Origin: Litchfieldia stipae
GTDB lineage: Bacteria; Bacillota; Bacilli; Bacillales; Bacillaceae_L
DNA length: 64,000 nt
NCBI RefSeq assembly: GCF_014837155.1
Contig: NZ_JACYHA010000003.1
Span: 307,383 to 371,382, forward strand
Direction: 5' to 3'
Made by a program: the position numbers and the translations under genes. Positions 52,131 through 62,339 of the stretch are shown here, piece after piece. Position 1 is the first letter of the stretch; each line of letters opens with the position of its first letter. Below the pieces are notes generated by a model. That model saw only the letters and a list, made by a program, of their open reading frames with translations. It was not told the origin of the DNA and searched no databases.

Positions 52131-53130
52131 AATTGGCAAAAAATCTTACTAAAAAATATCCCAGCATCGATAAAACTACTGAACCAATGAGCCCTGCAAT
52201 AAATGCACTCTTACCACGCTGCAATAGGTTCTTGATATTAACATTCAGTCCGAATCCTGCCATGGCCATCGCAAGGAAAATGGCAGAGCTATTAACCAAC
52301 ACATGCACGACCATTTCAGGCAAAACATCTAGTGTATTCAAGCCACTCATTGCTAAAAAACCTATTATAAACCAGGGCATTGGTAGCGAAGCTTTTTCCC
52401 CTTCATTTGTTGCAGCTTTTGACCTAATCAATAAACCTAGGACAAATGCAACTGGTATTAGTAACATAACCCTTGTTAATTTCACTATGATGGCCATATC
52501 AACCGCATTACTACCACCTATATCAGAGGCTGCAATCACATGTGCTATTTCATGAAGGGTTGCTCCCACAAATTGACCATACTCAATTGGCGTCAACTGC
52601 AATATTGAATAGATAAATGTATAGACGATTGTGAAGAACGTACCTAACACAGCGATAACAGCCACACTTGTTGAGACTTCTTCTTTATTCGCCTTTAATT
52701 GCGGAGCTAACGCTACAATCGCTGCTGCTCCACAAATCCCTGTACCAAAGGCTGTTAATAAGCCGATTTTCTTGCCAACACCAAACAAACGGGACAATCC
52801 ATACACACCCAAAATACCTAACAACAGGCAAATCAACGCAAGCATAAACACAGTTAATCCTGCATGATAAATATCACCTAGATGTAGCCTTAGCCCTAAT
52901 AGAATAATTCCAAGTCTCAATAAGTACTTACTAGAAAAATCAACTCCAACAGCATACTTCTTTTTGACTTGAAACAAACTTCTAACAACCATCCCTAACA
53001 ATAAGGCAAGAACTAACGGACCTATTATCATGAGACCTGGCAGTAAGGATAAAGCTTTTGCAGTTAAAGAGATAAAAAGAGTGAGCATCAACCCAATCAT
53101 AAAATTGAGGTTCTTCCTAGTTGTTTTCAT
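52129..53130 (-). CDS. YeiH family (UPF0324) putative sulfate/anion exporter
   Basis: ATG 53130 after GAGGGTGG gives 333 residues with about ten hydrophobic helices. The conserved YeiH segments are present: PGLMIIGPLVLALLLGMV, FGTGICGAAAIVALAP near 135, and GATLHEIAHVIAAS near 190. It is divergent from a LysR regulator, the usual layout of this pair. Substrate is often given as sulfate, but this is not firmly proven for the family. Confidence 0.85.
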   Translation of the reverse strand: MKTTRKNLNFMIGLMLTLFISLTAKALSLLPGLMIIGPLVLALLLGMVVRSLFQVKKKYAVGVDFSSKYLLRLGIILLGLRLHLGDIYHAGLTVFMLALICLLLGILGVYGLSRLFGVGKKIGLLTAFGTGICGAAAIVALAPQLKANKEEVSTSVAVIAVLGTFFTIVYTFIYSILQLTPIEYGQFVGATLHEIAHVIAASDIGGSNAVDMAIIVKLTRVMLLIPVAFVLGLLIRSKAATNEGEKASLPMPWFIIGFLAMSGLNTLDVLPEMVVHVLVNSSAIFLAMAMAGFGLNVNIKNLLQRGKSAFIAGLIGSVVLSMLGYFLVRFFAN

Positions 53131-53192
53131 TATATCCACCCTCTTAAATACGTACTTTTACTTTATATAAATCCGTATCATTAGTAAAATAG

Positions 53193-53204
53193 GATTAATT
53201 AATC
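53193..53204. promoter_or_regulatory. Palindrome in the YeiH/LysR intergenic region, possible LysR operator
   Basis: GATTAATTAATC is a perfect 12-bp palindrome between the divergent starts, about 36 bp before the LysR ATG. LysR proteins commonly bind such AT-rich dyads in shared promoters. Confidence 0.4.
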
Positions 53205-53240
53205 GCAAAGATTAAAAATATTAATAATAGGAGTGTTCGT

Positions 53241-54140
53241 ATGTACTATGATGCTCTAAAAACATTTGTACAGGTTGTAGAGGAGCAAAGCTTCTCACGG
53301 GCCGCCGAAAAACTCTTGATCTCCCAGCCTAGTGTCAGTGTTCATATCAAGAACTTAGAGAATGAATTCCAAACAAAGCTTTTTGTTCGATCACCTAAAA
53401 CGTTTCAAATCACACCTACTGGTGAAATTTTATATCAACGAGCCATCCAAATGATCCAAATGTATGAACGGGCGAAACGAGATATTTATGAGCATCATCA
53501 TTTAGTGAAAGGATTAATTAAAATTGGAGCTAGCTTTACAATAGGCGAATATACGATTCCCTCATTTCTTGCTGAAATGCAAGCAGATTATCCTTATCTT
53601 GAATTTGAGATCATTATAGGGAATACAGATGAAATTGTTGAGCTTGTGAAACTATTCAAGGTGGATATTGGATTAATTGAAGGACAAACGAATGAAAAGG
53701 ATTTAACGATTAGACCATTCTTAGATGATGAGCTTGTGATTATTGCCCCTACCTTCCATCCACTTACCAAGAAGAAGGAAATAAATGAACATGAACTTCA
53801 AAATCAAAATTGGATTACTAGAGAGAAAGGTTCTGGAACCCGTGAATTTTTCGATCATGTCATATCTGCACACGGATTGAAAATCAATCATTTAATGGCG
53901 ATAAGTAGTACTCAAGGGATCAAGGAGGCAGTCATAAATGGACTTGGTCTAGCACTCATTTCTCGTTCTGCTGTCAAACGAGATCATGAGCATCACTTGC
54001 TATCAATCCTTGATGTCAAATTAGGACCGTTCAAACGTAAATTTTCAATCATAAATTCAACAACAACTGAACAACAACAGAACATTAACCTATTGATTGA
54101 TGCATTGAATAAAAGAGCAACGAAGCAAGCTGAAAAATGA
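53241..54140 (+). CDS. LysR-family transcriptional regulator (CysL/YeiE-like)
   Basis: This complete 299-residue LysR protein has an HTH in residues 1-60 (FSRAAEKLLISQPSVSVHIKNLE) and an effector-binding domain with typical IKIGASFTIGEY, GNTDEIVELVKLFKVDIGLIEG and INGLGLALISRSAV segments. It is divergent from the YeiH-like exporter gene it probably controls. CysL-type regulators of Firmicutes act on sulfur metabolism; that assignment here is inference. Confidence 0.9.
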   Translation: MYYDALKTFVQVVEEQSFSRAAEKLLISQPSVSVHIKNLENEFQTKLFVRSPKTFQITPTGEILYQRAIQMIQMYERAKRDIYEHHHLVKGLIKIGASFTIGEYTIPSFLAEMQADYPYLEFEIIIGNTDEIVELVKLFKVDIGLIEGQTNEKDLTIRPFLDDELVIIAPTFHPLTKKKEINEHELQNQNWITREKGSGTREFFDHVISAHGLKINHLMAISSTQGIKEAVINGLGLALISRSAVKRDHEHHLLSILDVKLGPFKRKFSIINSTTTEQQQNINLLIDALNKRATKQAEK

Positions 54141-54141
54141 T

Positions 54142-54184
54142 AAAAAAAGAAAGCTCTGCCTATCTTAAACGGCACAGCTTTCTT
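54142..54184. terminator. Bidirectional terminator between lysR and helD
   Basis: AAGAAAGCT and AGCTTTCTT, with inner TGCC and GGCA, pair between convergent genes. Confidence 0.85.
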
Positions 54185-54197
54185 CTCATCGTATCTA

Positions 54198-56537
54198 TCA
54201 TTCAGACAACACAAATAAACCCTCTGAAATCCCAGTCATAAATGGACTTGGTTTTCCTACACTATATACATATAATTCGTGCATGGCTCTCGTACAGATT
54301 GTATAGAACAATTTCCGTAAGCTTTCATCACGATATTCTTCATTAGAGGCATCATACACAATAACTGCGTCAAACTCAATCCCTTTTGCTAAATATCCTG
54401 GAATGATGACAACGCCTTGTTCGTATTCCATTGATCCACTCTTAATCAGCTTGATGTCTTCAATATGTTGTAAATGATGATAGACGTCAACACTCTCAGC
54501 CTCAGACTTACAAATGATGGCGATTGTTTTATATTCCATCCCTCGTAATTCTTTAACTCTCGACGTAATCGCCTCATGTAATTCAACACGATTATTTAGC
54601 ACTGTGACAACAGGTTTATCTCCATCACGATTAAATGCTTCAATTTGATTGTTTCTTGGCAGGAGAGCACGTGTAAACTCAATAATCGGCTTTGTTGAAC
54701 GATAGCTCTTTGATAAATTAATGATACTTGTTTGATCTTCTCCATATAAGGTAGAAAGCATATCAAAGTCACTTGTTTCATTTGCATAAGCGAAAATCGC
54801 TTGATTAAAATCACCAAGCACCGTTAATCTAGCAGAAGGAAACAATCGTTTGATAAATTCAAATTGAAATGGCGAATAATCCTGAGCCTCATCAATAAAT
54901 ACATATTTAATGGAACCGTTTGTTTGAAAACCAAGAATCAACTCTTTTAACAATAAGAATGGAGTGGCATCCTCATAATAAAGCTTACCAGCCTCTAACA
55001 TTTGCAACGTCAACTGGCATATTTCATTCCAATCCTCAGGTGTTTCACGTTGGGTTAAATGACTGATTTTTTCAGGATCTAAGAACAATTGCTTATAGGT
55101 GCTTCGAATATCAACAAACCCCATCATTCGAATCCATTTAATCAATGGCTTTACCTTTCGACGTACAAGGACTTTACTTAGTTCTTGGATTTCTCGATCA
55201 TAATCGTTAAATTCATCCCCACTGAAATGTCCTTTCTTCTGTAGGTGAGTATAGATCTTTTGATACTCATCATTATCAAGAAGCTCAATTTCCTCCTGTA
55301 CCCAAGGCTTTTTTCTCTCCTGCTTCTCTAATCTCGAAATAGTTTTGAGAATCCATTCCGATAGCTTCTCTAATCTGTTGTGTAAAGTAAGCTCTGTATG
55401 AAGCGAATAAAATCTTTCAGATATCTCAGCAGCTGTAATAACTGTCTCTCCTTGGAATACGATATCTCTAAATAAAATACCAGTTTGCTCAAGTGATTTA
55501 AAATATGTCTTGATTAATTCAAAAAATGCTTTAGATGCTTTAAATTGAATACTTCGCATCCGTGTTCTATATTCAGCCTCACTGTTTGCAGTTAATACGT
55601 ATTCCATCTGTTCATACGGACCCTCTACCTGAAAGGAGCCCCCTAATGAACGATATAAATATTCCTGAAATGTTGCCTGCAGCATATTCTCCTCGCCTAA
55701 TTCAGGCAACACATTGGATATATAGTGATTAAACATTGTATTCGGTGAGAAGAGGACGATTTGGTCAGCCTTCAAGCGGTCACGATACTTATACAGAAGA
55801 TAAGCAACTCTTTGTAAGGCTGCAGATGTTTTTCCACTTCCTGCTGCACCATGAACAATGAGAAGCCTTCCTTTATCATGCCTAATGATCTGATTTTGCT
55901 CCTGTTGAATGGTTGCAACAATACTATGCATCTGTTTATTAGTACTTTTCCCTAGAACCTCTTGCAGTACTTCATCACCAATTGTAAGACTTGTATCAAA
56001 CATCGATTGAATTTTCCCACCACGAATCAAATACTGCCACTTGCTTTCAAGCATCCCATGAATCGTACCACCTGGTGTTTCATACTTTGCAGGACCTGGT
56101 GGATAGTCATAGTATACGCTAGCAACTGGTGTCCTCCAATCATAGATTAGGAATTCTTCGCCACTTGGATCTGTTAAAGTAGAGACACCAATATATACCT
56201 TTTCTACTTCATTCGTTCCTTCCTCTTTGAAATCGATACGTCCGAAATATGGGAGATCCTTCATACGTTGAAGGGTTGATAATCGATCGTAGGAATGCTT
56301 ATGGATGGTTTGTCGGACAGATAAGTCTTGAGCCTGTTGTCTTAAAGCAATAATCGCTTCAAGATAGTCATCAAAAGAATCTGTATTAACTTTCACATCG
56401 TCCCAAAAGTTTCTTCGATATTCCACCACTTCTTCGCGATGTTCATCGGTTTTCTCCTCTAAGTTGCGAATTTGATCAGTAATGGCCTCAATTACCTGAT
56501 TAAGCCTTTCTTGCTCCTGAAGAAAATTTGAGTTCAT
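54198..56537 (-). CDS. helD: RNA polymerase recycling motor ATPase HelD (UvrD/Rep superfamily)
   Basis: ATG 56537 after AAAGGAGTG gives 779 residues. It has an N-terminal coiled-coil arm (about 1-90; many EQE/LEEK repeats), then a 1B region with FGRIDFKEEG...YIGVSTLTDPSGEEFLIYDWRTPVASVYYD. Walker A GAAGSGKTSAALQRV is near 235, Walker B FIDEAQDYSPFQ near 550, and Superfamily 1 motif V/VI follows near the C-terminus. This is the HelD arrangement; the protein removes stalled RNA polymerase from nucleic acid. The gene is alone. Confidence 0.92.
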   Translation of the reverse strand: MNSNFLQEQERLNQVIEAITDQIRNLEEKTDEHREEVVEYRRNFWDDVKVNTDSFDDYLEAIIALRQQAQDLSVRQTIHKHSYDRLSTLQRMKDLPYFGRIDFKEEGTNEVEKVYIGVSTLTDPSGEEFLIYDWRTPVASVYYDYPPGPAKYETPGGTIHGMLESKWQYLIRGGKIQSMFDTSLTIGDEVLQEVLGKSTNKQMHSIVATIQQEQNQIIRHDKGRLLIVHGAAGSGKTSAALQRVAYLLYKYRDRLKADQIVLFSPNTMFNHYISNVLPELGEENMLQATFQEYLYRSLGGSFQVEGPYEQMEYVLTANSEAEYRTRMRSIQFKASKAFFELIKTYFKSLEQTGILFRDIVFQGETVITAAEISERFYSLHTELTLHNRLEKLSEWILKTISRLEKQERKKPWVQEEIELLDNDEYQKIYTHLQKKGHFSGDEFNDYDREIQELSKVLVRRKVKPLIKWIRMMGFVDIRSTYKQLFLDPEKISHLTQRETPEDWNEICQLTLQMLEAGKLYYEDATPFLLLKELILGFQTNGSIKYVFIDEAQDYSPFQFEFIKRLFPSARLTVLGDFNQAIFAYANETSDFDMLSTLYGEDQTSIINLSKSYRSTKPIIEFTRALLPRNNQIEAFNRDGDKPVVTVLNNRVELHEAITSRVKELRGMEYKTIAIICKSEAESVDVYHHLQHIEDIKLIKSGSMEYEQGVVIIPGYLAKGIEFDAVIVYDASNEEYRDESLRKLFYTICTRAMHELYVYSVGKPSPFMTGISEGLFVLSE

Positions 56538-56724
56538 AATCAGCACTCCTTTGAAAAAAATGATTAGTTATAGGGTTGACAGCAAAGAAATTATTATATA
56601 TAATCATAATTGGATACATATATAATAGTCCTTATAATAAATTAGAATCCATTAATTAAGTTAACATATTATTAGGTTATTATCAATAACCTAATTTAGA
56701 TTTACATACAAATACAATAAATAA

Positions 56725-56758
56725 AGAGGCTGACTTCTATTTAGAGGTCAGCCTTTTT
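56725..56758. terminator. Intrinsic terminator
   Basis: AGGCTGAC and GTCAGCCT with an inner TTCTA/TAGAG stem, followed by TTTTTG. It is 70 bp downstream of the DUF1232 gene on the minus strand. Confidence 0.8.
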
Positions 56759-56830
56759 GTTTCAATGCGCCTATATTAGTTTAACCATAATTTTCATACC
56801 TACACTTTTATCTCTTCGGTTATAAAACCC

Positions 56831-57103
56831 TTAAGTAAGCTTGTACTTATCTTTTAGTGATTGTGGGGCAATTTTAATCATTCTCTCTAATACAAATGCA
56901 GTAATAACAACATCATCGATTACCCCAGCCACAGGTATATAATCATGAATTAGATCAAATGGAAAGAATCCATAGGTTAAAATCGTTAACACACATAATA
57001 GTTTATAATGAAGTTTCACTTCTTTTGATTTGAAGAAAGCAAAAATGAATGGTATGAATTTCCAAAACCTTAGAATAAATGCAAACCTTTTTAAGAATTT
57101 CAT
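56831..57103 (-). CDS. DUF1232 (YkvA-like) small membrane protein
   Basis: The 90-residue protein has hydrophobic segments and the DUF1232 core YGFFPFDLIHDYIPVAGVIDDVV near residues 45-67, followed by a basic tail. The family is found in many bacteria without assigned function. AGGGGAAATACG precedes the ATG. It is divergent from the FAD protein gene at 57247, and the intervening 140 bp hold no visible structure. Confidence 0.85.
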   Translation of the reverse strand: MKFLKRFAFILRFWKFIPFIFAFFKSKEVKLHYKLLCVLTILTYGFFPFDLIHDYIPVAGVIDDVVITAFVLERMIKIAPQSLKDKYKLT

Positions 57104-57246
57104 CGTATTTCCCCTCTTCCATTTCCTATAGAACCATCTTTTTTCCTATTCATATAAATTGACTTATATCCAATTTATTACTACACTTTACTTATCAAAG
57201 TAGCAAATGTAGCTTACTTTTAATCATTTTCTAGGAGGTTTTCAAG

Positions 57247-57810
57247 ATGTATGATGTTATTATAATTGGTGCAGGTCCTGCTGGAGCTAGTGCAGCTATT
57301 TTCACTGCTAAATCTGGTAAAAAAACGTTATTAGTTGACCACGATAAAAGTATGACAAAAAGAGCATGGATTGAAAATCATTACGGCTTAACAGAAGTAT
57401 CAGGGCCAGATCTTATTCATACTGGAAAATCACAAGCAACTAGATTAGGTGCAGAGTTAATTGAAGAGCAAGCAACAAATATCACAAAAACAGATTCAGG
57501 CTTTCAAGTCGAAGTAGGAAGCAATACATATGAAGCAAAGCACATTATAATTGCGACTGGAGTTGGACTTGACCTTGCTGAAAAAGCAGGGATTGCGACA
57601 AAGCCTGGAACAGAACCACGCATCAAAACAGTGATTGATGCAGACTCAGAAGGTAAAACAAGCGTTCATGGTATATGGGCAGCTGGTACTGTTGCTGGTG
57701 TTAGCGTTCATACAATTATTACTTCAGGACATGGTGCTCATGTAGCAATTAATGTCATTAGTGAAATGAACGGCGAACGCTACGTTGATCATGATGTATT
57801 AAAAGCATAA
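57247..57810 (+). CDS. Compact FAD-dependent pyridine nucleotide-disulphide oxidoreductase-like protein
   Basis: CTAGGAGGTTTTCAAG precedes the ATG. The 187-residue protein has the FAD dinucleotide fold (VIIIGAGPAGASAAIFTAKSGKKT), a central IIIATGVG, and the closing FAD motif VHGIWAAGTVAG near 145-156. It lacks the NADPH-binding domain and CxxC of thioredoxin reductases, which are normally over 300 residues. It is therefore a minimal flavoprotein of this fold, complete by its own start and stop. Substrate and partner unknown. Confidence 0.8.
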   Translation: MYDVIIIGAGPAGASAAIFTAKSGKKTLLVDHDKSMTKRAWIENHYGLTEVSGPDLIHTGKSQATRLGAELIEEQATNITKTDSGFQVEVGSNTYEAKHIIIATGVGLDLAEKAGIATKPGTEPRIKTVIDADSEGKTSVHGIWAAGTVAGVSVHTIITSGHGAHVAINVISEMNGERYVDHDVLKA

Positions 57811-57830
57811 TCATTTTTATTCATAATGTA

Positions 57831-57874
57831 ACTAAAAAGGGACTTTGATCATTCTGACCAGAGCCCCTTTTTAG
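57831..57874. terminator. Terminator between convergent genes
   Basis: AAAAAGGG and CCCCTTTTT flank a 20-nt loop. It serves both the flavoprotein gene and trhO. Confidence 0.75.
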
Positions 57875-58840
57875 TTAACTTAGCAATAGCAATTGTTCTT
57901 CAATTTGCTTCACTCGTACCTTGACTTCCTCTTCAGTTAAGTTATGCTCCTTGATGTATCTGTTACGAGGATGAACTAGACAATCATGTGAACAACTTCT
58001 TAAATAAAGATGCTCATGCTCTTCACTACTTAAGATTTGCTTATTGCACTCTGGATTAGCACAATTTACATAACGCTCACATGGTTCACCTGTATAATGA
58101 TCTTTCCCGACAATTACATGCTCCTTTTGATTAACAGGAACACCAATTCGCTCATCGAATACATAGCATTGACCATCCCAAAGCTCTCCTTGAACTTCTG
58201 GGTCCTTACCATAGGTAACAATTCCCCCATGGAGCTGAGAAACATCTTCAAAGCCTTCTTTTACCATCCAACCAGAGAATTTCTCACAACGAATTCCACC
58301 TGTACAATAGGTTAGAATTTTCTTTCCTTCAAATTTCTCTTTATTATTTCGAATCCATTCTGGTAATTCACGGAATGAATGAATATCAGGTTTGATTGCT
58401 CCACGGAAGTGACCAAGTTCATATTCATAATCATTTCTAGCATCAATGACAACTGTATCCTCTGATTTCATTGATTCAAGAAACTCTTTTGGTGACAAAT
58501 ATTTCCCTGTTACTTCTAATGGATTCACATCATCCTCTAATCGAAGCGTTACAAGCTCAGAACGATGGCGCACATGCATTTTCTTAAATGCATGTGCATC
58601 TGCTTCATCAATCTTATATACCATATCTTCAAAACGAGGATCAGCTTTCATGTGATCGATATAAGCATTCGTTTGTTCAATCGTTCCTGATAGAGTTCCA
58701 TTAATCCCCTCTTGGGCAACTAATATTCTTCCCTTTAGTTGATGTTCATTACAAAATGCCAAGTGCTGTTTTGCAAATTCTTCAGGGTCAGAGATGTGTA
58801 CATATTTATAATACAAAAGAATTCTATATTGATTTTCCAT
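57875..58840 (-). CDS. trhO: tRNA uridine(34) hydroxylase TrhO (rhodanese family)
   Basis: ATG 58840 gives 321 residues; a GTG at 58855 lacks a spaced site. The N-terminal acylphosphatase-like domain ([23 protein letters not shown]) is followed by a rhodanese domain with active Cys in [16 protein letters not shown] near 185. A Cys-rich C-terminus ([20 protein letters not shown]) follows. TrhO makes 5-hydroxyuridine at the tRNA wobble position using O2. It corresponds to B. subtilis YbfQ. Confidence 0.92.
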   Translation of the reverse strand: MENQYRILLYYKYVHISDPEEFAKQHLAFCNEHQLKGRILVAQEGINGTLSGTIEQTNAYIDHMKADPRFEDMVYKIDEADAHAFKKMHVRHRSELVTLRLEDDVNPLEVTGKYLSPKEFLESMKSEDTVVIDARNDYEYELGHFRGAIKPDIHSFRELPEWIRNNKEKFEGKKILTYCTGGIRCEKFSGWMVKEGFEDVSQLHGGIVTYGKDPEVQGELWDGQCYVFDERIGVPVNQKEHVIVGKDHYTGEPCERYVNCANPECNKQILSSEEHEHLYLRSCSHDCLVHPRNRYIKEHNLTEEEVKVRVKQIEEQLLLLS

Positions 58841-58944
58841 TCTAACTAATTCCACCTTGCTGTAAATATCTTTTTTATCAATATATAACTATATCAGAAA
58901 AGTTACGACTTTTTCAATTTTATTAGACTTGAATAATATTTCCA

Positions 58945-59868
58945 TTATATCGTTTCTTTATGAAATCCCTTGCTTCGGAGAAAAAATTTCTTATCCAATG
59001 CGCCTGAACCTAATAATACACCGATAACGATAAATAGAAATCCAGAGACTTGTAGAAACGAGATTTTTTCATGTAAAAATACGACAGCTCCAATTAAAGA
59101 AAAGAAAGGAATCAAATTAATAAAGATGGCTGACTCTGCTACACCAATTTCTTGAATCGCACGATTATAGAGGATATGAGAAACCCCTGTAGCAAAAATG
59201 GCTGAAGCAAAGAACAGTAACCAAATTCCGACACTGCCATTCTTCATGGTAGCCAATCCATTAGGCTCCATAAAGCGACTGATTCCAAACAAGACAATTG
59301 AACCGAACAATAGCATGTAGGAGGTCATGACGGTTGGGTCTAATTTAGACGTTACTTTTTTAATCATGACGAAGCTAAATCCTTGAGTTGCAATGGATAG
59401 AAAGATGCATATATCCCCAATTGAAATCGTCGTTAAATCAGTCGCCCCATTTAAGATGACAAAACAAACACCAGTAAAGCCTGTAAAAATCCCCGTCGCC
59501 TTCATCACAGTTAATTTATCTTTTAAGATCAGTGTAGCTAAAATCACAGAAAACAATGGCGACAATCCCAGAATTAAACCCGTGTTAGAGGCTGTAGTCT
59601 TCGTAAGTCCAATCGATAAGAACACATGATGTCCAACAACATTAAAGAGTGAAGCAATAAAAATATAGCGTAGATTTGCTAGTGAAATCCTTTCCACCTT
59701 TCCCAATAAAAACAAAATCAAAAAAGCAACTACACCCGCAACAAAGATGCGAAAGGACGTCATCGTCACAGGGCTAAATGCAGTGACCAATACCTTTGTT
59801 GCAATGACATTTAGTCCCCACATCAATGTAACCAATACCAAAGATGAGTACAGAAATATTTTCGACAA
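58945..59868 (-). CDS. EamA/DMT-family transporter
   Basis: TTG 59868 (GGGGGAA 7 nt upstream) gives 307 residues with ten hydrophobic segments in two EamA repeats (about 5-140 and 150-290; LVTLMWGLNVIATKVL opens the first, GDICIFLSIATQGFSFVMIKK the second). It is probably an exporter of an amino acid or similar metabolite; its substrate is not evident. It follows the threonine synthase gene by about 80 bp. Confidence 0.85.
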   Translation of the reverse strand: MSKIFLYSSLVLVTLMWGLNVIATKVLVTAFSPVTMTSFRIFVAGVVAFLILFLLGKVERISLANLRYIFIASLFNVVGHHVFLSIGLTKTTASNTGLILGLSPLFSVILATLILKDKLTVMKATGIFTGFTGVCFVILNGATDLTTISIGDICIFLSIATQGFSFVMIKKVTSKLDPTVMTSYMLLFGSIVLFGISRFMEPNGLATMKNGSVGIWLLFFASAIFATGVSHILYNRAIQEIGVAESAIFINLIPFFSLIGAVVFLHEKISFLQVSGFLFIVIGVLLGSGALDKKFFLRSKGFHKETI

Positions 59869-59906
59869 GCAAATTCCCCCAGTTATCACCTGAATACTCA
59901 GCAAAA

Positions 59907-59939
59907 TGACCTACTCAGGGTCAAGATAAGAGTAGGTCT
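59907..59939 (-). terminator. Terminator after threonine synthase
   Basis: GACCTACTC (59908-59916) and GAGTAGGTC (59930-59938) form the stem; the minus strand continues ATTTTG. Confidence 0.7.
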
Positions 59940-59950
59940 TAAATGAATCG

Positions 59951-61168
59951 TTAAGATCGCTTAAGTGTTTCTTCTTTTTGCAATACAGGAACGTCAACAG
60001 ACACTGTATCAGGATATTTAATTCCCATACCTGTATTAAGAGCAACCACGACTTCATCGTCTTTGATCCAGCCACTTTCTCTCAATTGTCTAGCTGCCAC
60101 AAAAGTAGCTGCTCCTTCTGGACAAACAAAAGCTCCTTCTAAGGCAGCTATTTTTTCTTGTTCCAAAAGTAGTGCCTTGTCATCAATCGCAATCGCACAG
60201 CCTTCAGTTTCATAAAGAGCTTCTAGCACTAAAAAGTCACCAAGTGCTTTTGGAACATTAATACCAAAAGCAACAGTTGTTGAGTTCTGCCAGAATTCAG
60301 AATCTTTCTTTCCTTCCTCCCACGCCTTTACAATCGGAGCACATCCGTCAGCCTGAACTGCAACAAGGCGTGGAAGCTTACCTTCAACCCAACCAAGCTC
60401 CTTTAGTTCTGTTAACGCTTTGTAGATACCAATAATACCGACACCACCACCTGTTGGATACAGGATCACATCAGGCATTTTCCAGCCAAATTGCTCAGCA
60501 ATTTCTAAGCCCATTGTCTTTTTACCTTCTATACGATAAGGCTCCTTTAATGTAGAAGCATCAAATAAATCATACTCTTTTACCGCTTGACCAACTATTT
60601 TACCAGCATCACTAATTAGCCCATCGACTAGATTCAAGTTCGCACCTGAAATAGCTGTCTCATTCCGAGTAATTTTGGGTGCATCAACAGGCATGATGAT
60701 GCTTGCTTTTATCCCACCTCTTGCTGCATATAATGCCCAAGCAGCCCCTGCATTTCCGTTTGTCGGCATTGCCAGCTCCTTTACACCAAGCTCCTTTGCC
60801 TTTGAAACTCCTACAGCAGCCCCGCGTGCCTTGAATGTACCTGTTGGGATAATGCCTTCATCCTTCATATATAAATTGGGAATCGACATGTCCTGACCAA
60901 TGACAGACATTGGAAGTAGCGGCGTCATTCCTTCTCCTAGAGAAACTACATTCTCTTTATTTACAACTGGAAGAAGTTCATGGTATCTCCACAGGCTCGC
61001 ATCTCTTGCCATTAAATCTTCCTTTTTCAGATGCTTTGCAAGTTCTTCAAGATCATAACTAACTAATAATGGGGAACCACATGTACAAAGCTGGTTGATC
61101 TCTTCATGATTATATGTACGATTACATTTCGGACAATACAAATGCGAAACAAAGCTAAAACTCATTGA
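59951..61168 (-). CDS. Threonine synthase (PLP-dependent, with N-terminal zinc ribbon)
   Basis: ATG 61168 after AGAAGGGG gives 405 residues. An N-terminal zinc ribbon (CPKC and CTCG within residues 10-32) precedes a fold-type II PLP domain with GEGMTPL, PLP lysine in PTGTFKARGA near 115, PTNGNAGAAWALYAA, and the glycine loop TGGGVGIIG near 240. It converts O-phosphohomoserine to threonine. It is not next to hom or thrB, and B. subtilis has thrC elsewhere, so this may be a second or threonine synthase-like enzyme. Confidence 0.85.
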   Translation of the reverse strand, partial: SMSFSFVSHLYCPKCNRTYNHEEINQLCTCGSPLLVSYDLEELAKHLKKEDLMARDASLWRYHELLPVVNKENVVSLGEGMTPLLPMSVIGQDMSIPNLYMKDEGIIPTGTFKARGAAVGVSKAKELGVKELAMPTNGNAGAAWALYAARGGIKASIIMPVDAPKITRNETAISGANLNLVDGLISDAGKIVGQAVKEYDLFDASTLKEPYRIEGKKTMGLEIAEQFGWKMPDVILYPTGGGVGIIGIYKALTELKELGWVEGKLPRLVAVQADGCAPIVKAWEEGKKDSEFWQNSTTVAFGINVPKALGDFLVLEALYETEGCAIAIDDKALLLEQEKIAALEGAFVCPEGAATFVAARQLRESGWIKDDEVVVALNTGMGIKYPDTVSVDVPVLQKEETLKRS

Positions 61169-61508
61169 ATAACCCCTTCTCATTTCAAATTTAAATCTTC
61201 TATTCTTTTATTCTATTACAAAAAAGATTATATGTAATTCCCATATTCAACATTTCTTTAAAATTTCAAACAAGTTTGACACCTAGTATAAATATACATC
61301 AATAAAACCTATAATCTCTAAACATTATAAGTATAATAATAAAATTATACAAAAATATGAATATTTATTAAAAAAACATCTAGATATTCTGTCATTTTTA
61401 TTTTACAATGTATAAAGATTCAATAAATTAAATATTTTCACATTTTAGTTAAATGAGAGAATGAAACACTCTAACTACCAGACTAAATGTAAGAAAGGTG
61501 AGCAAATA
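61169..61508. other. AT-rich divergent intergenic region
   Basis: This holds the promoters of threonine synthase (minus) and the ABC operon (plus). A TTGACA occurs at about 61275-61280 but has no well-spaced -10. I see no riboswitch or clear operator. Confidence 0.5.
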
Positions 61509-62330
61509 ATGAAGAAATTATCAACTGCATTTTTATTAATTTTTGTTTTAATTTTATCAGGATGTACCCAAACAGCAAGTAATGAAGGTGGAGCAAATCC
61601 ATCAACGATTGAAAATGTAATAAAGAAGAAGAAACTTGTGATTGGAACAGCACCAGGTTACTTCCCATTTGAAATGAAGGACAAAAATGGAGATTTCATT
61701 GGGTATGATATTGATTTTGGTAAAGCCATTGCTGACTCACTAAAAGTAGATGTTGAGTTCAAGCAATTTGGATTTGATGGATTGATTCCAGCATTACAAA
61801 CAGGCGAAATTGATATGATCATTGCTGGAATGACGATTCGCGGAGACCGCGCTCTATCTGTTAGCTTTGCAAATCCTTATTTCCAAACTGGACAGGTATT
61901 AATGCTACCTAAGAGTGATACCTCCACTCAATCTTGGGAAGATCTTGACCAAGCAGGAAAGAAAATTGCCGTATCATTAGGAACAACTGGTGCTCTATTA
62001 GCAAAACAAATTTTTAAGAATGCCGAAGTTCTAGATTTTGAGGATTTCCCTGCAGCTTCGATGGCATTAACTGGTGGGCAGGCTGACGGAATCATCTATG
62101 ATGAGCCAGGGGTTAGAACATATGAATTAATGAATGCAGATAGTGTAAGAGGAGTATATGACCTCATCTCTTCTGAAAATCTTGGAATTGCCGTAAAACT
62201 GAATGACCTAGAAACTGTTCAATGGATTAATTCATTCTTAGAATCATATAAAGGTAGCCCTGCTGAATTAGAATCATTTGACAAATGGTTTAAAAACGAT
62301 TCTTGGATGGATGAAGTTGCAAATGATTAA
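61509..62330 (+). CDS. Polar amino acid ABC transporter, substrate-binding lipoprotein
   Basis: ATG 61509 after GAAAGGTGAG gives 273 residues; an in-frame upstream ATG at 61461 lacks a site. It has lipoprotein signal LILSGC with Cys near 18. The mature SBP type-II fold has LVIGTAPGYFPFEMKDKNG, GYDIDFGKAIADSL, ALQTGEIDMIIAGMTI and KKIAVSLGTTGA. The family brings in glutamine, cystine, arginine or similar; the ligand is uncertain. First gene of a three-gene operon. Confidence 0.93.
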   Translation: MKKLSTAFLLIFVLILSGCTQTASNEGGANPSTIENVIKKKKLVIGTAPGYFPFEMKDKNGDFIGYDIDFGKAIADSLKVDVEFKQFGFDGLIPALQTGEIDMIIAGMTIRGDRALSVSFANPYFQTGQVLMLPKSDTSTQSWEDLDQAGKKIAVSLGTTGALLAKQIFKNAEVLDFEDFPAASMALTGGQADGIIYDEPGVRTYELMNADSVRGVYDLISSENLGIAVKLNDLETVQWINSFLESYKGSPAELESFDKWFKNDSWMDEVAND

Positions 62331-62339
62331 TAACAAATG

